A stretch of DNA of 64,000 nucleotides from Phoronis australis. Its lineage: Eukaryota; Phoronida; Phoronidae. The position numbers and the translations under genes are program-made. The DNA is taken from assembly GCA_002633005.1 (NCBI GenBank), contig NMRA01000423.1, forward strand, positions 130,106 to 194,105. The letters run 5' to 3'. Shown here piece by piece: positions 23,744 to 34,849 of this stretch (positions within the stretch are counted from its first letter, which is position 1; every line of letters begins with the position of its first letter). The notes under the pieces are model-generated. The model was not told where the DNA came from and ran no database searches. It saw only the letters and a list, made by a program, of their open reading frames with translations.

Positions 23744-26700
23744 ATGGTTCTCTGTCAGAGTTTTGGAATGATCGTCGTGTGGTTTGGTGCTTCTATTCAG
23801 GTATGCCGCTACTTTTAAGTTGGGACTAACGAGGACCGTAGAGAGTGGTGGTTTGCGCTTAATGATACCTTGAGGTAATGGAAACAGTTCAATAACTGTC
23901 AGTAAAAGTCAAGAATGTTGCCGTATATGGCCGACAAATAGATAAAAGTAGTAGATTATAACTCTCTGAATTGGGCCGACAGAGCTGACTGTCTTTACAA
24001 TCTGATCTCAGCTCGCCTCCCCGCAGTGGTAGGTCAGTGAACGTCTATACAATGATGATGGTCACAATACTCACAGACTGCATTAGGTCATATTCCATTG
24101 TAGGTGACGTATAAATCAGTACATATTCCCACTAGCCCGTAGCCAGCATTCATTGAGCGAGAGGTCGACACTATAAAGAACGGGACTCGAATTCGGACTT
24201 AATGTTGTCCAGAAAGAGGTTCTCGAGTTACCTCCTGCCAAACTTTCAAATCAGGCTTGTTTGAATGAGTGATTACACCTCGTTACATACTCAGGCGGAA
24301 ATATTTTGTCTGGGTTGTGTTTTTGCGTGTTACGTAAGGTGCTTACAAGTACATCACTGGAAATGGGAACATCCCACTATTCCGAAGGTTCATTACTTCG
24401 AAAGTTCACTATTCCGAAGGTTCACTTAGCGAAGGTTCTCTAGTTCGAAGGATTTACTACACGTCCGATTAAAGTTCGCTACTCCGAAAATATCAAAAAT
24501 TTTGGATGAGGTGTAATTTTTATACTTTAACATTCAAAACTAAACGATACTTCGGTTATTAGATGCACTGAGTGGTTTGCATATAGCGAAAACAACGCCC
24601 AGGTACTAAAACCAATTGTTTAGATTTCATGCCCGCATGTCTTACGAATAGGGAAAACGAGTTCGCATTTGCATTTGTAAACGAATACGAAGTAGGAATA
24701 TTCATGAATCATGAACCGCGATACAATTATAAACGCATGTCTAGATCGCACCATTTCACAGTGCGCACACGGCGGCCGGTTCGAAACTAAATGTACCCTC
24801 TGACACAGCGCCACCTATACTGAAAAGTGGCTCTGTGGAACACCTGGTGGCTAACATATCAGTTTAGGCTAACTTTTTACAACTTTTAAATTCAAATTCT
24901 TACTAAAACGTGCAAGTGTATTTTTGGAAACGTTTTTGAAATTGACTTTTGAACATCTGTAGATGGGTTTAATGCAAAGTTCCCGTTGCCCCCCAAAAGT
25001 AGCCACGAGGTGAAAGATAGGAGAGCTGGGGACTATGGCCTATAAATTTCAGCGGAGGTTTCGTGAATTTTTTTGAAAAGCGGTACAAAAGGCGCGCGAG
25101 TAAGGGTAAGCAAAATTTGAAACAACAAAGAATGAATAAAAAATGTTGCATCATTTTGCTCGTGTGTGTTTTTTTCTTTTTTGAAAAAAGTGAGTAACTA
25201 CCGCACCACAAATTATATTAAACAAAAAACACAGACCAGCGGTCAACAATGCTTTTGGATTACACAACAACTCATACACCTGTTTCAACATAATGGATCA
25301 CGCCACAGTTGAAATTAACTGACATATCATATTACATTTTACAGGTTATAACGTCAATAAACCCATGTACCTCATGTCCGCCGGGAGAGGGCGTAGGAAC
25401 GCAATGCAAATCAGCTTCGTCATTCGTGGATACGGTTTGCATCCCTTGTGTTTCTGGTCTGACATTCTCCAGCGACAATTCAGCGGTAGATAAGTGCAGC
25501 AAGTGTTCTTCGTGCAACATTGGATATTTTCCATTAAAACCGTGCACCGTATATCACGACGTTGTGTGTGTTCCATGTCTCTCGGCTTACCAACAGTATG
25601 ACCTTAAAGAGGAGCACAGCAAGTACTGTGGCCAAGATCCAGAGTACAACGTGTATATTTCAGGAGCAGCTTCAGTACGCGAACAAAGTGAAGCTGGCGA
25701 CAGCAGAAACAATTGTGAGTTGCATCTTTGCAGATTCCACCTCGTGTATAGGCCTATATATGCAAAATGTAATCATATTTCGCGCGTCAGTCTGGAGCAA
25801 TTCCGGAGGTTGATATTACCAGGGCGCTGCAATCGTGTATCCTATGCATTGTGGGACGGTTATCCACGCCATTCTATCACGCTGAAATTAAATACTTCAA
25901 TACTATTAAAGCGCAAATTAACAATCAGGTTACACTTCCCCAAGCTATATGTGGTGTCATCCGATGTTTTCCAGCCGACAATTGTCGCCCACCATACGTT
26001 TGGAAAACAACATCAGAGCCATACAGAATGCAGATGAAATCCTCTGAATTCCTCTGCGATCCATGATTCTTATGATTTGATAGACTTCCGTAAATCTGCA
26101 GGAAATCCCGGACTATCCAAAGCGAAATTTTAATTACGCGTAATTTGCCTGTCATGCTTCATGCGCTTGGGGATTGTTAAACTGGATAAAATATCAATAA
26201 CAGTTAATGTATTTTGAAATATTTCCTATTGGGTGTATGCGTTTTTGGTTTGGTTAGAAATGAACATGAGGGACTTGAACCAACTTTCCGGTAGCGAAAT
26301 ACCACACCGGAGTGTGGCCCTCTTTCCGGCACGTCCCAGGGCTCGAAGTTCAGTTCTGTAATAAAATCAAATCTCATAACAGGCTATCGATTACAAACAT
26401 TTTTGCGTTTATAATACAATCAAATTCATGAACTTTTCTAAACGACTAATGGAACATGACGGAACGAATGCGACTGAATATTTTATTCCTCTCCATTTAT
26501 CGGAGGACCTGGGCCCGCGGTATAATCTTTGTATTGAAAACCGAACTCGACATTTTCCTTTCTATACTTTAGTGAAAATTCAATTGTCTACGCTATGGCC
26601 CCAGTCTCAGTTGGAAATTGAACTCGAAATTTCGAGGTTTTACGTTAAATTTCGAGTTTTTACTCGGATTTGTTGCTCGAATCTAGGGGTCATCACGTGC

Positions 26701-29700
26701 AAACCTGCACCAGGAATCCATACACTTATACTTGTGCCCCAACTCAGAATAACTAAACAACCTTGAGTTCGCACAAAAGTATAATAGAAAATGCGAAAAA
26801 TAATTTTGAGTTCGATTTCGGGGCCTTGGATTATGCTGTCTCAAAGGTTATGTGGGACCCAAGAAAATGTCCAACTATTGGCTAATCTTCGGAACATCGT
26901 ATCATAGGAATGGTTGATCGTATTTATATGAAACTCACAGCTACAATGTACTATGCCTAGTGCTGTGATGAGCTTGTAGGAAGTATCCTTGGAATTCTAT
27001 TCTTTTGCATGAGGGGCTATGAATATATGATCTTTCTGTTTTTTATGAAAAAAATCAAAAATTGCATAAAACGAAAACGAAATGATTAAAAAAAAAACGT
27101 AAGAGCGTTTTTTGAGATTTCATTTTGGATATTTATATGAAATGAAATTTGTTCACATTATTGGTATCGTTGTTTTGCTATCAATGTACCTTTATTTATT
27201 TGCTAGATTTTACCAAAAAGACACGGTCACGTGAGCCTATTAAAAAGTAAATAATCAAATTCTACAGGCTTTCCACGTTCAGAAGATATAATATCCTTTT
27301 ACTGGATTTAAAAACAATTCAGTGTAGATATTTTGCTCAATACATAGACATGACAATAAGCTTCATACATTATGCGTATCATTGTGTCATACATTATGCG
27401 TATCATTGTGTCATACATTATGCGTATCATTGTGTCATACATTATGCGTATCATTGTGTCATACATTATGCGTATCATTGTGTCATACATTATGCGTATC
27501 ATTGTGTCATACATTATGCGTATCATTGTGACACTGATTTGTTTCTATTGCCGCCTGTATTAGTGACACAAAGAGGGAGCAGGGGAACCAAGGACGGTGA
27601 AAGCCTTGCTTCTCAAGAAGAGTCCTCGGGGGTAAGTAAACACTGAACATTGACTTTATAATTGATAAAATTAAAAGGATTTGCTTACGATACGTGTTGA
27701 AATAAAATCTAGTATCCGTATCTTTCGCAGTTTTCGCTAAATGTCAAGTTTGGTGGCTTCGACGCAGTTTACACAGCTTTGGAGATTTTCAATGAATGGG
27801 AAATATTCTGAATAAGAACTCTTTAGCGTTGCAAGAACACACCAGCGTTTTTTGTTTGATCCAATTTCTGGTTCTGGTGTACAAGATGGACCGAGTTGAC
27901 AGGGATGACGCATCTCCTTTCATTCATGGACGAGATATTGGACATTCACTTGTGCCAGTCTTTTTAAACATCCTACCGCTCAACGGTGGCAATTTGATGA
28001 CACGCTGGTCACAAACGTTGGAAAATTATGCGTCTGTAAAACGCTTTTAACCACCTACGTCCTTTCGAAGCGCCCTCTGAGCCAAGGGGCCGGGTTCTAA
28101 TCTTTGTACTCGAAATTAATCTCGAGATTATTGTTGACAATTTTGTTTTACTTTTGTGTGATGTGAACTCAGGATAAGTGTCTGCCCACAAGCGTGCATG
28201 CATATCACGTTTATGCTGATGAGCACTAGTCCAAAATTACACTTGATAACTCCTCGATCTGAGCTACAAACTCGAATAAAAACTCGACATTTCGAACAAA
28301 AACTCGAAATTTACAATTCAGACTCGAAACTGTAGCATTAATACTGGGGTCATCACGTACAAGCCCGGGTTAGTCAGTCGACATCAAAGCCTTAGTATAC
28401 TCAGCACAAAAGTAGCACGAAATTCGATTTCGAGTACAAAGATTAGATCTCGTGCCCAGAGTAGCGCTGCAAAGGTGCAACGCCATGACACCACAAAATT
28501 AGGGTGTGGAACGCCACCTTGCGTGCCCAAGTTAATCTTGCTCTGTGAACACCACTCATGGTGTCTTGAGCGTTTCCGGTCTGGCCCTCTCACCAAGCAG
28601 CAGCTGCTGCTGCGCCACGACAATGAGCGGACTTTACGCAGCGGAAAGGGCAACAATTATGTAAAAATAAAATTACTATTTTCTATATTCAGTGCTATTT
28701 GATAAATTCAATCTTATTTAAAATAAACTTCAATCCTGTTTTGAATATTCAACCCAATCGTATAAATTCAATTCTATGTTGTAAATCCAATACAATTTTA
28801 GCACTTTAACTTAAGAATTAATTTTACATATAATTAATAACATCGCGTTGCTTACAGTAACTACCATAGCAACTAGTGCGTAAAAACTCGCGTGTTAAGT
28901 TTTCCGAAGAATGTTAATATTTTAATAACCACATTTTGCTGTTTTAGGAATCAGGTGAAGGCAACCCAACATTTACCATAATAATTGCGTCCATGGGCAG
29001 TTTCCTCGTCGTCATTTGTGTTGCTGTCATTGTTCATAACAAGCGAAAAACAATAGTTCGTCGTTGTAACAAGGTGGGTGTCTTTGCATAATGGGTTAGA
29101 TTTGCTATGCGCATGGACATCGCGGAATAATGTTACCCTAAAATTATAGACGAACCACATAAGCTTTCACTTTTCAGTAGATGAACAACATATGCCTCTG
29201 TGTCTGTAGCGCGTGTAGCGACATCTGACGTCCCAGATGCTTGAATGAAAAATGGCATTAAAATGACCGGCAGCGCAAAATCGTCCTGTAAAGGAAATCT
29301 TTGGACTTTCTCATTAGCCAATCACAAGACAGACATATCTGTGGGATATGAGATGTTTGTTAGAATTGAGTGTAGTTTTAGCTTTTAGAAATGATGAATG
29401 AAACATATAGGTCTATTTTTGATTTAGCAAAGATAACGATTTTAAGAAAAAAATCACGGTTTTGTATTTGCAAGCTTTCTTTCCATCTGTGTAGTACCAG
29501 TACGCTTCGTCTGGGATAAAATCTATTAATTCACAGGATGTCGTACAGGGTGTATGTGAAGAATTCTTTGATTGAGAGATAGTGATGATTAGTTCAAAGG
29601 CAACCATGTGTGCCTTAAGTCGATCTGGGTCACAAATTAAAGTTACCTTTATTTATTTACCTTGTTATACTGTAAATGCATTGAAATCGCAATGAACAGT

Positions 29701-30209
29701 CGGGCTTGAATTATAGAAGTGATTTTAACCTTTTTAATTCTTGTGAAGTTTTGCTCTATCTTTAATAGCGGGCCAGGTCACGACAAGGTCACTCTTACAC
29801 AAACACTAAGCACGTGGAACTGAAACGACTCAACAATCACGGTCACAAGTCCAGGCAGACAAGCGTCCCAAGACGAGAACTGATCATACCGACAATCGTA
29901 ATCACAGATCTCGACGGGCCTGTAAGACCACCGAGTTGGATGGAAGAAGAGGCGGGCCTATCCAAAAGTGAGTCTTCGACAACAGAGGTCGCTATTGTGG
30001 AAAATGGCGAAGACAGTGAGAGGATCGTATGGGATGGAAGTAGTGTGTCTGTATGTGACAACGCGTCGTTCACAAACGAAGAAGAGTCAGACGATATTTT
30101 GAATGAAGCCGTGACACGTTTAAGCCAATGCAATATCTATAGGACAGATGACATGACGAACGAAGAAGAAACAAAATCTTTACTTGACGAAAAAGTTCAA
30201 ATTGAATAA
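23744..30209 (+). CDS. TNF-receptor superfamily member, type I membrane receptor
   Basis: Five exons: 23744-23800, 25345-25714, 27564-27631, 28948-29073, 29769-30209. Phases 0, 1, 0, 0 join exactly to 353 residues. The ATG has a good context (gaaATGG) and an in-frame TAA three codons upstream. Exon 1 is a signal peptide (SFGMIVVWFGAS). Exon 2 carries two cysteine-rich domains: PCTSCPPGEGVGTQCKSAS, then DTVCIPC, then CSKCSSCNIGYFPLKPC and VVCVPC, a p75/NGFR- or EDAR-like spacing. Exon 3 is a short linker. Exon 4 is the transmembrane helix (IIIASMGSFLVVICVAVIV) followed by HNKRK. Exon 5 is a 146-residue acidic tail without a recognisable death domain, but with two TNEE motifs (FTNEEESDD, MTNEEETKS) that fit the TRAF-binding consensus [PSAT]x[QE]E. 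Known: TNF receptors signal through TRAFs or death domains. Inferred: a TRAF-coupled receptor. The ligand is unknown. Confidence 0.9.
24126..24790 (+). repeat. Dispersed repeat with CCGAAGGTTCACT words, copy 1
   Basis: In intron 1 of the TNF-receptor gene. It matches 43100-43945 over its whole length in order: agcccgtagccagcatt, attacctcctgcc-like words, tgagtgattacac, repeated cactattccgaaggttca units (24372-24450), acgatacttcggttatta, aacaacgcccaggtacta, catgcccgcatgtctta and ggtcgaaacta-like end. Non-coding; probably a non-autonomous mobile element, as no reverse transcriptase or transposase is visible. Confidence 0.6.
26505..26830. mobile_element. AATCTTTGTA MITE family, degenerate copy
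   Basis: Starts gggcccgcggtataatcttt and includes internal family words ctcgaaatttcgaggtttta, ggggtcatcacgtgcaaac and cttgagttcgcacaaaagta, which are shared with 28087-28457 and 34440-34840. The right end is eroded. It lies in intron 2 of the TNF-receptor gene. Confidence 0.6.
26862..27342 (+). repeat. Dispersed about 450-bp repeat family, copy 3
   Basis: Begins aatgtccaactattggctaa, contains tatttatatgaaactcac and gcgttttttgagattt, and ends near tattttgctcaatacataga. The ends match copy 4 (aatgtccaaatttggcaaac ... ttcagctcaatatacagac) best. In intron 2 of the TNF-receptor gene, directly before the 24-bp tandem array. Confidence 0.6.
27364..27531. repeat. 24-bp tandem repeat, seven copies
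   Basis: Unit catacattatgcgtatcatt plus gtgt, seven essentially identical copies, the last base of the final copy differing. It ends 32 bases before TNF-receptor exon 3. Because 24 is a multiple of three it stays open in several frames and makes spurious repetitive peptides on both strands; these are not genes. Confidence 0.95.
28087..28457. mobile_element. AATCTTTGTA MITE family, full-length copy
   Basis: Left end gggccgggttctaatctttg and right end (reverse complement) gggcacgagatctaatcttt are matching terminal inverted repeats that continue into tactcgaaat. About 370 bp, no coding capacity. In intron 3 of the TNF-receptor gene. Internal words are shared with 26505 and 34440. Confidence 0.75.
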
Positions 30210-30689
30210 TGCATAGACTATTTCCAAATATATAAAAATATTACTGCTAATACACTGTATCATACTGGTTTATATAACCCATTTCACGTTGCAAAATGCT
30301 GTCGGTCTCGCCACCTAGTGAATCAGGCACGAGAATTATTCGAAATACCAAGAAAAATGGAGCTTGCTGTGACAACTTGGTAGACTCGGCCGTACGCTGT
30401 GACTCCTTTTATTTCCCACAAAGTTGTTCAAGAAACTTGAGTACGTGGACATGAAACACTGCCGCTGGGTACGTCCATAGATTACACCCATGTCGAAGGA
30501 GATATGAAACTTTCAATTGAAGTCTCTTTTCTTCTATTTTCTCCTTTAATCGATATTCAATTCACGAATGTGATATGCAGTGCTATAGGACGTCTAATGA
30601 TGGTGACAACTTATGTAGGTACTTGACAAAACAAGGAAATGGCGGTTTTAAGCACTTTAATAGAAGCCTGTTTGCCAAATTTTATGAAA

Positions 30690-31850
30690 AGCAGTGACGG
30701 ATCTCCGAAGATACACAGACAATGAAAATCGGAGTTCAAGGTGATTTATTAAGAACTTTACAATCAATGTATAGCCAACTTCGGACGTGTGTGAGAACGC
30801 AAGGATAGGTTGTTTGTTAAGCCCTCTTTTGTTTACGTTGTATTTGAATGAATTTGTGGAATGTATCCACTCTAGAAATGACGATGGTATTTTTCTAAGT
30901 CAAAATGTCTCTGATGTGAAAGTATTGTTGCATGCCGATGATATGGCCTTGTGTGCTTACTCTCCAGTTAAGTGCAGAAACTACTGCTATGCCTGGTGTG
31001 ATTCAAATAAGTTTCGCCAAGAATGGGGCATGTCCGTTAATTTAGTAAAGACCAAAGTTAAGTTGTTTAGAAACGGAGATCCCCTAAAAAGTTGCAAGAG
31101 GTGGTATTTTGGAGGTGAAATACTCGAAGCGGTTTTGCAGTTACAGTTATCTGGGTGTTGTGTTCACGCCGAAGTTATTGTGGATTATGGCCTCTCAGAC
31201 CCTGGCCCGGTCTCCAATCTCCGTACTCAGACTCATACTCATACTCGAGATTTCATACTCAAAATCGTGCTCACTGGAGTCGTACTCAAAAAAGCGTATC
31301 TAATGTCGTATTTCGAGTAGACTCCAAACGTACTCAAATCTGACACTCATACTCGAGTTGCTATGGAACTCTTTATGATGTGAAATGCAAAATCACGCAA
31401 AGCCGCGCTGATTCATCGCTCCCTATTGGAATAGACCACCCNCGAGTACAGATTTTTCGAGTATGACATTGAATACACCAAAGCTGAGTCTGTACTCGAG
31501 TTGAGTATGAAGTGTGAGTTTGAGCATGATTCGAGTCTGAGTACGGAGATTGGAGACCGGGCCCCTGTCAGCCCAAGCCACGAAAGTTGCCATTACAATC
31601 GACAATCTACAAAGAAGCTTGACCATGTTTCAAATGCGTGTGGCTTTTGAGATATTTGATAAAATGAATACTTCTATATTTATCTCATTGGTTTACCCTA
31701 CCTTGTGCTATGGAGCCGAAATAAGGGGCTTACAAGAATACAACTGGTTAGAAAAAGTGCATATTATACATGTACATGTATTTTGTAAGCTTGTCACACT
31801 CAGTTTGTATGACTTAAATCAAAATGGTCGGCACTCCCGAAATTGGGCCA
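30690..31850 (+). pseudogene. LINE reverse transcriptase relic, split by a MITE
   Basis: Fragments of a non-LTR retrotransposon reverse transcriptase: LLRTLQSMYSQLRTCVRT (near 30750), GCLLSPLLFTLYLNEFVE, VLLHADDMALCAYSP (the catalytic ADD box), WGMSVNLVKTKVKLF, then after the 31205-31562 insert ATKVAITIDNLQRSL and PTLCYGAEI. Several frameshifts and the interruption make it non-functional. Removing the insert and one copy of CCCTG restores a continuous reading across the join (MASQTL followed by SAQATK). No endonuclease or ORF1 part is visible, so it is 5' truncated, as usual for LINEs. Confidence 0.85.
31205..31562. mobile_element. 358-bp MITE inserted in a LINE relic
   Basis: Perfect terminal inverted repeats of about 30 bp beginning GCCCGGTCTCCAATCTCCGT, flanked by the 5-bp duplication CCCTG (31200-31204 and 31563-31567). 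The interior is rich in ctcgagtac and actcatactc words. No coding capacity. A second copy of one end starts at 63688. It carries an ambiguous base at 31442. Confidence 0.9.
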
Positions 31851-32524
31851 TATAAGTTTATATATTGTCAAATTATGGATTCCAAAATGTTTGGTAAATC
31901 AAGCAGTTGTGTGTGAAAATACTTTTCTGCTAATTTTTTAGACAGCGAATAAGGGATGGTTACTTGCAAGGATGGAGACATAGTGTTGAGAGTAACCCTA
32001 AACTGTGTTGGGTTTTATTATCAATTTAAAGAGGAATTCAAATTGGAAAAAATAAATTTGAATATACCCCGTGTACAAATTATGACCATGGCACGTTTTT
32101 ATTGTTCCAGCCACAGTCTCATGATTGAAGCTAGTTGAATACGAGTATCATTTCCTTCTAAGCTGTGGTAAATATTCTGAATTTTTGTACAGTGGGCCTA
32201 TGGCATTTATTACTGAAACAAATTGATTGATTGTAAAAACAAACAATGGTCGAGGGGTTACAGCAGTAGTCTGATAAGTCTGAAAGTCGTGGACATTCTC
32301 TGTCACATATTCTGGAGCATCCAAGCGGAATAAAATTGAAGTTTAGGAGATGCCACTGTTGACGCCGAGGGGTGAAATGGACTCGTACGCCGAACACAAA
32401 GGGCGGCAATATGCGCTCGCATATACTTATGTGGGCATACAAAATGTAATTTATCAGCTGAGTTATTCTGAGTCTTCGTTATGAGACAATTGCTGCATAT
32501 TTCAAAAAGACACCTGGTCCATCT

Positions 32525-32640
32525 ATATTGGATATGCATGCGCGCACCCAGCCTAAAAATATAGGGAGCTCGAATTTTTTAGAATGAGGACATTTTAATA
32601 AGATTTACAGGGTAGGTTCAAAGCTACGAATTGTGCATTC
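32525..32640 (+). repeat. Dispersed G-run-type repeat, partial copy
   Basis: The stretch cacccagcctaaaaatatag to ttgtgcattcgcc matches 54447-54550 in order (gcccagcctaaaatgtaggg ... ttgtgcattcgcc). The G-rich head seen at 54371 is absent here. Confidence 0.5.
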
Positions 32641-32779
32641 GCCGAATTTTTGTAGTTACTGCCTTTTTAGTGGACCTTTGTCTCACTTTCTACCTTATTC
32701 GTAATTTTTGTTTCTCTGAGGCGTACCCTTTTGCCAAATTCGTCAAATGAGGGGGCTCATTTGAGCCCCCGAGCTCCCC

Positions 32780-33015
32780 GCGGGTGCGCACATGATCGGG
32801 AGCGTCATGGAATGTGGCGGCATCATGGCCAACGAGAAAACATCGCGCTGGATGACAAGGTCGATCCGAAACCTCACCTGAACCCAGTAGAGAAGCTTTG
32901 GGATCAATTCGCTCAAAATGTACCTCCTCTTCGCCCACACAACACTGGAAGACTTGCGCCAGCTGCTCGTTCAAGAGACGGTAGGCTGCCATTTCCCAGC
33001 GGAGAATCGGGACTT
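32780..33015 (+). pseudogene. Tc1/mariner-like transposase relic
   Basis: Contains VDPKPHLNPVEKLWDQF, the decayed form of the Tc1/mariner catalytic box SPDLNPIExLWD, followed in another frame by TLEDLRQLLVQE, which normally follows that box in Tc1-type enzymes. The aspartate of the box is replaced and there are frameshifts, so it is dead. Only the C-terminal part is present and I see no terminal repeats. Confidence 0.7.
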
Positions 33016-33174
33016 CGATCAACAGTAAATGTATGCGGACTGGAGACGATGCAGTGGCCGCCTGTGACAGCACACATTACTGACTTGGGCAAGTGCTTTC
33101 ATGTAGACATGTTGGCCGCCATCTGGTCCATTTCAGTTTTGAACTGCTTTCATTTATCGCTAATAAAACTGTAA

Positions 33175-34430
33175 GTTATTCGGATAAAACACATAAATTA
33201 TCAGAATGCTCGTCACTAATTGAAGTTTGGTAAATAAATTTGAAGTACGCGGTTCTGTATTATCTTTCGAAATGATGAAAACAATTTGATGTGGGCCTTA
33301 CTCACTTTTTGAGTAGCTTATTTCATAACGGCTTTATGTGTTGCGAAGCTGAACGTTCCCGCTGCGATGTAGCACGATCAAGACTGATAGGTCACTGAGT
33401 CCGAGAACGCCTCCCGTTCAGTAACGCTAAGACTTCGCTAAAAGCAAGACTTCACGAGATTACGTGAGATATTTCCGTGTATTTTAAGTTAGAACACGTG
33501 ACTAAAACTAGATTTTAGCTAGGTCCTGGCGTAGGTTCTAGCGTTACTGAACGCCCGTCAGGTTGATATGCAGACTTTTTCACAGACCAGGCACTTGAAA
33601 TGGGTGTGTTCACAAAGGCGTCCTATTAGCCGCCTTACAAGTCAATTTACAAAATGATATTATTTTGGCCAGTCACCATGAGTGAGCAGATACCAATAAC
33701 TCACGTTATTGGAGTGCAGCTTTCTACACAGCACAGTTACAAACCTTTATCCTACATGTCTTCGTGTTATACTGCTTATAGAGTACTTTGAAATATTTAT
33801 CATGTTTTAATGTTATTATCATCCTGTTATCGTTACCACCACCATCACCACCAACACTTATTTCTGTGGTGGTCTATACACAAACAAAAAAATTTAAGAA
33901 AATAAATGTTAGGAAAAATGATAAATTGTGAATGATTATACAGGAGGAATGAAAGATGTAAAGTTATGGTGAAAATGGGATGAAAAAGACTGTAGGGTAA
34001 AGTGACATGTTAGATAACAAATACATAAGTAAAAAATAGATAAATTAATTAAACTAATTTAAATCGGTGTTATCACTTCTCTCAATAAGGATAATATAGA
34101 TATTATTTGATTTGTGTAAAGAATAAACAAAATAATTAACCGTGCTTATATATCCCCTATCGCTTTTTGAATACGTGAGTAACGATACATTTCAGGTATA
34201 TGAAGTTGTGCAAACTTCCAAAATAAGGAAGTCGATTCATTCATTCCATGCAGTATTTTCACCAGGCTTCTTGAACGTGACGTGCTTTCACGCTCGAATT
34301 TTAGACACCGTCATAAACTAATCACTGCCATAATTATGTATTACTGGTTTATTTATTTACCACTGTCACCATTCCTGATTTGTGATTGGTAGATTTATCA
34401 CTATCATAATTTTTTATTACTATTTATTAC
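33175..34430. other. Intergenic AT-rich stretch, nothing recognised
   Basis: Holds a short (acc)n run near 33834-33858 and long A/T tracts. No gene or clear mobile element seen. Confidence 0.5.
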
Positions 34431-34439
34431 TTATGTCAT

Positions 34440-34840
34440 TATTCCTGACATTTCTGAAACTGAACTCGAAATTATGCTTGGCAGTTTCTACTTTACTTTT
34501 GTGGAAACTCAAGATAAGTGTCTACTATTCTATGCTCGAGTACATAATGACTTACGTGGATAATTTATTAGTCCTAGTTTGCAGTTGATAAATCCAACGT
34601 TAAAGCTAAAACTTCGAATTTGAACTCGAAATTTCGAGTTTTTACTCGAGTTTGTATCACGAATACGATAAGTGTCATCAAGTGCAAACTTGGACTGAGA
34701 AACTCATAATTATGCGTAAACTCTAATGCATTGCAGCACAGATAACCACTTAGGCCTATCTTGAGTTCGCACAAAAGTAGCAGAGACTTGCCAAAAAATA
34801 ATTTCGAGTTCGTTTCGAATACAAAGATTAGAACCCGGAC
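34440..34840. mobile_element. AATCTTTGTA MITE family, truncated copy
   Basis: Contains ctcgaaatttcgagttttta, agtgtcatcaagtgcaaac and cttgagttcgcacaaaagta, and ends aatacaaagattagaacccg. The right terminal repeat is present and the left one is missing. Confidence 0.6.
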
Positions 34841-34849
34841 CATTGTTGG

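Noticed and set aside
26262-26345. Minus-strand tRNA (ggttcaagtccc near 26267)
   Set aside because: The T-loop-like word is not in a proper five-base stem, no A box is present at the right distance and no cloverleaf forms by eye.
27364-27531. CRISPR-like array
   Set aside because: Units are contiguous with no spacers, in an animal gene intron; it is an ordinary tandem repeat.
27308-27646. Repetitive peptides (MIRIMYDT-type and YHCVIHYA-type) on both strands
   Set aside because: Pure translation of the 24-bp tandem repeat, which is a multiple of three and therefore open in several frames; it lies inside an intron.
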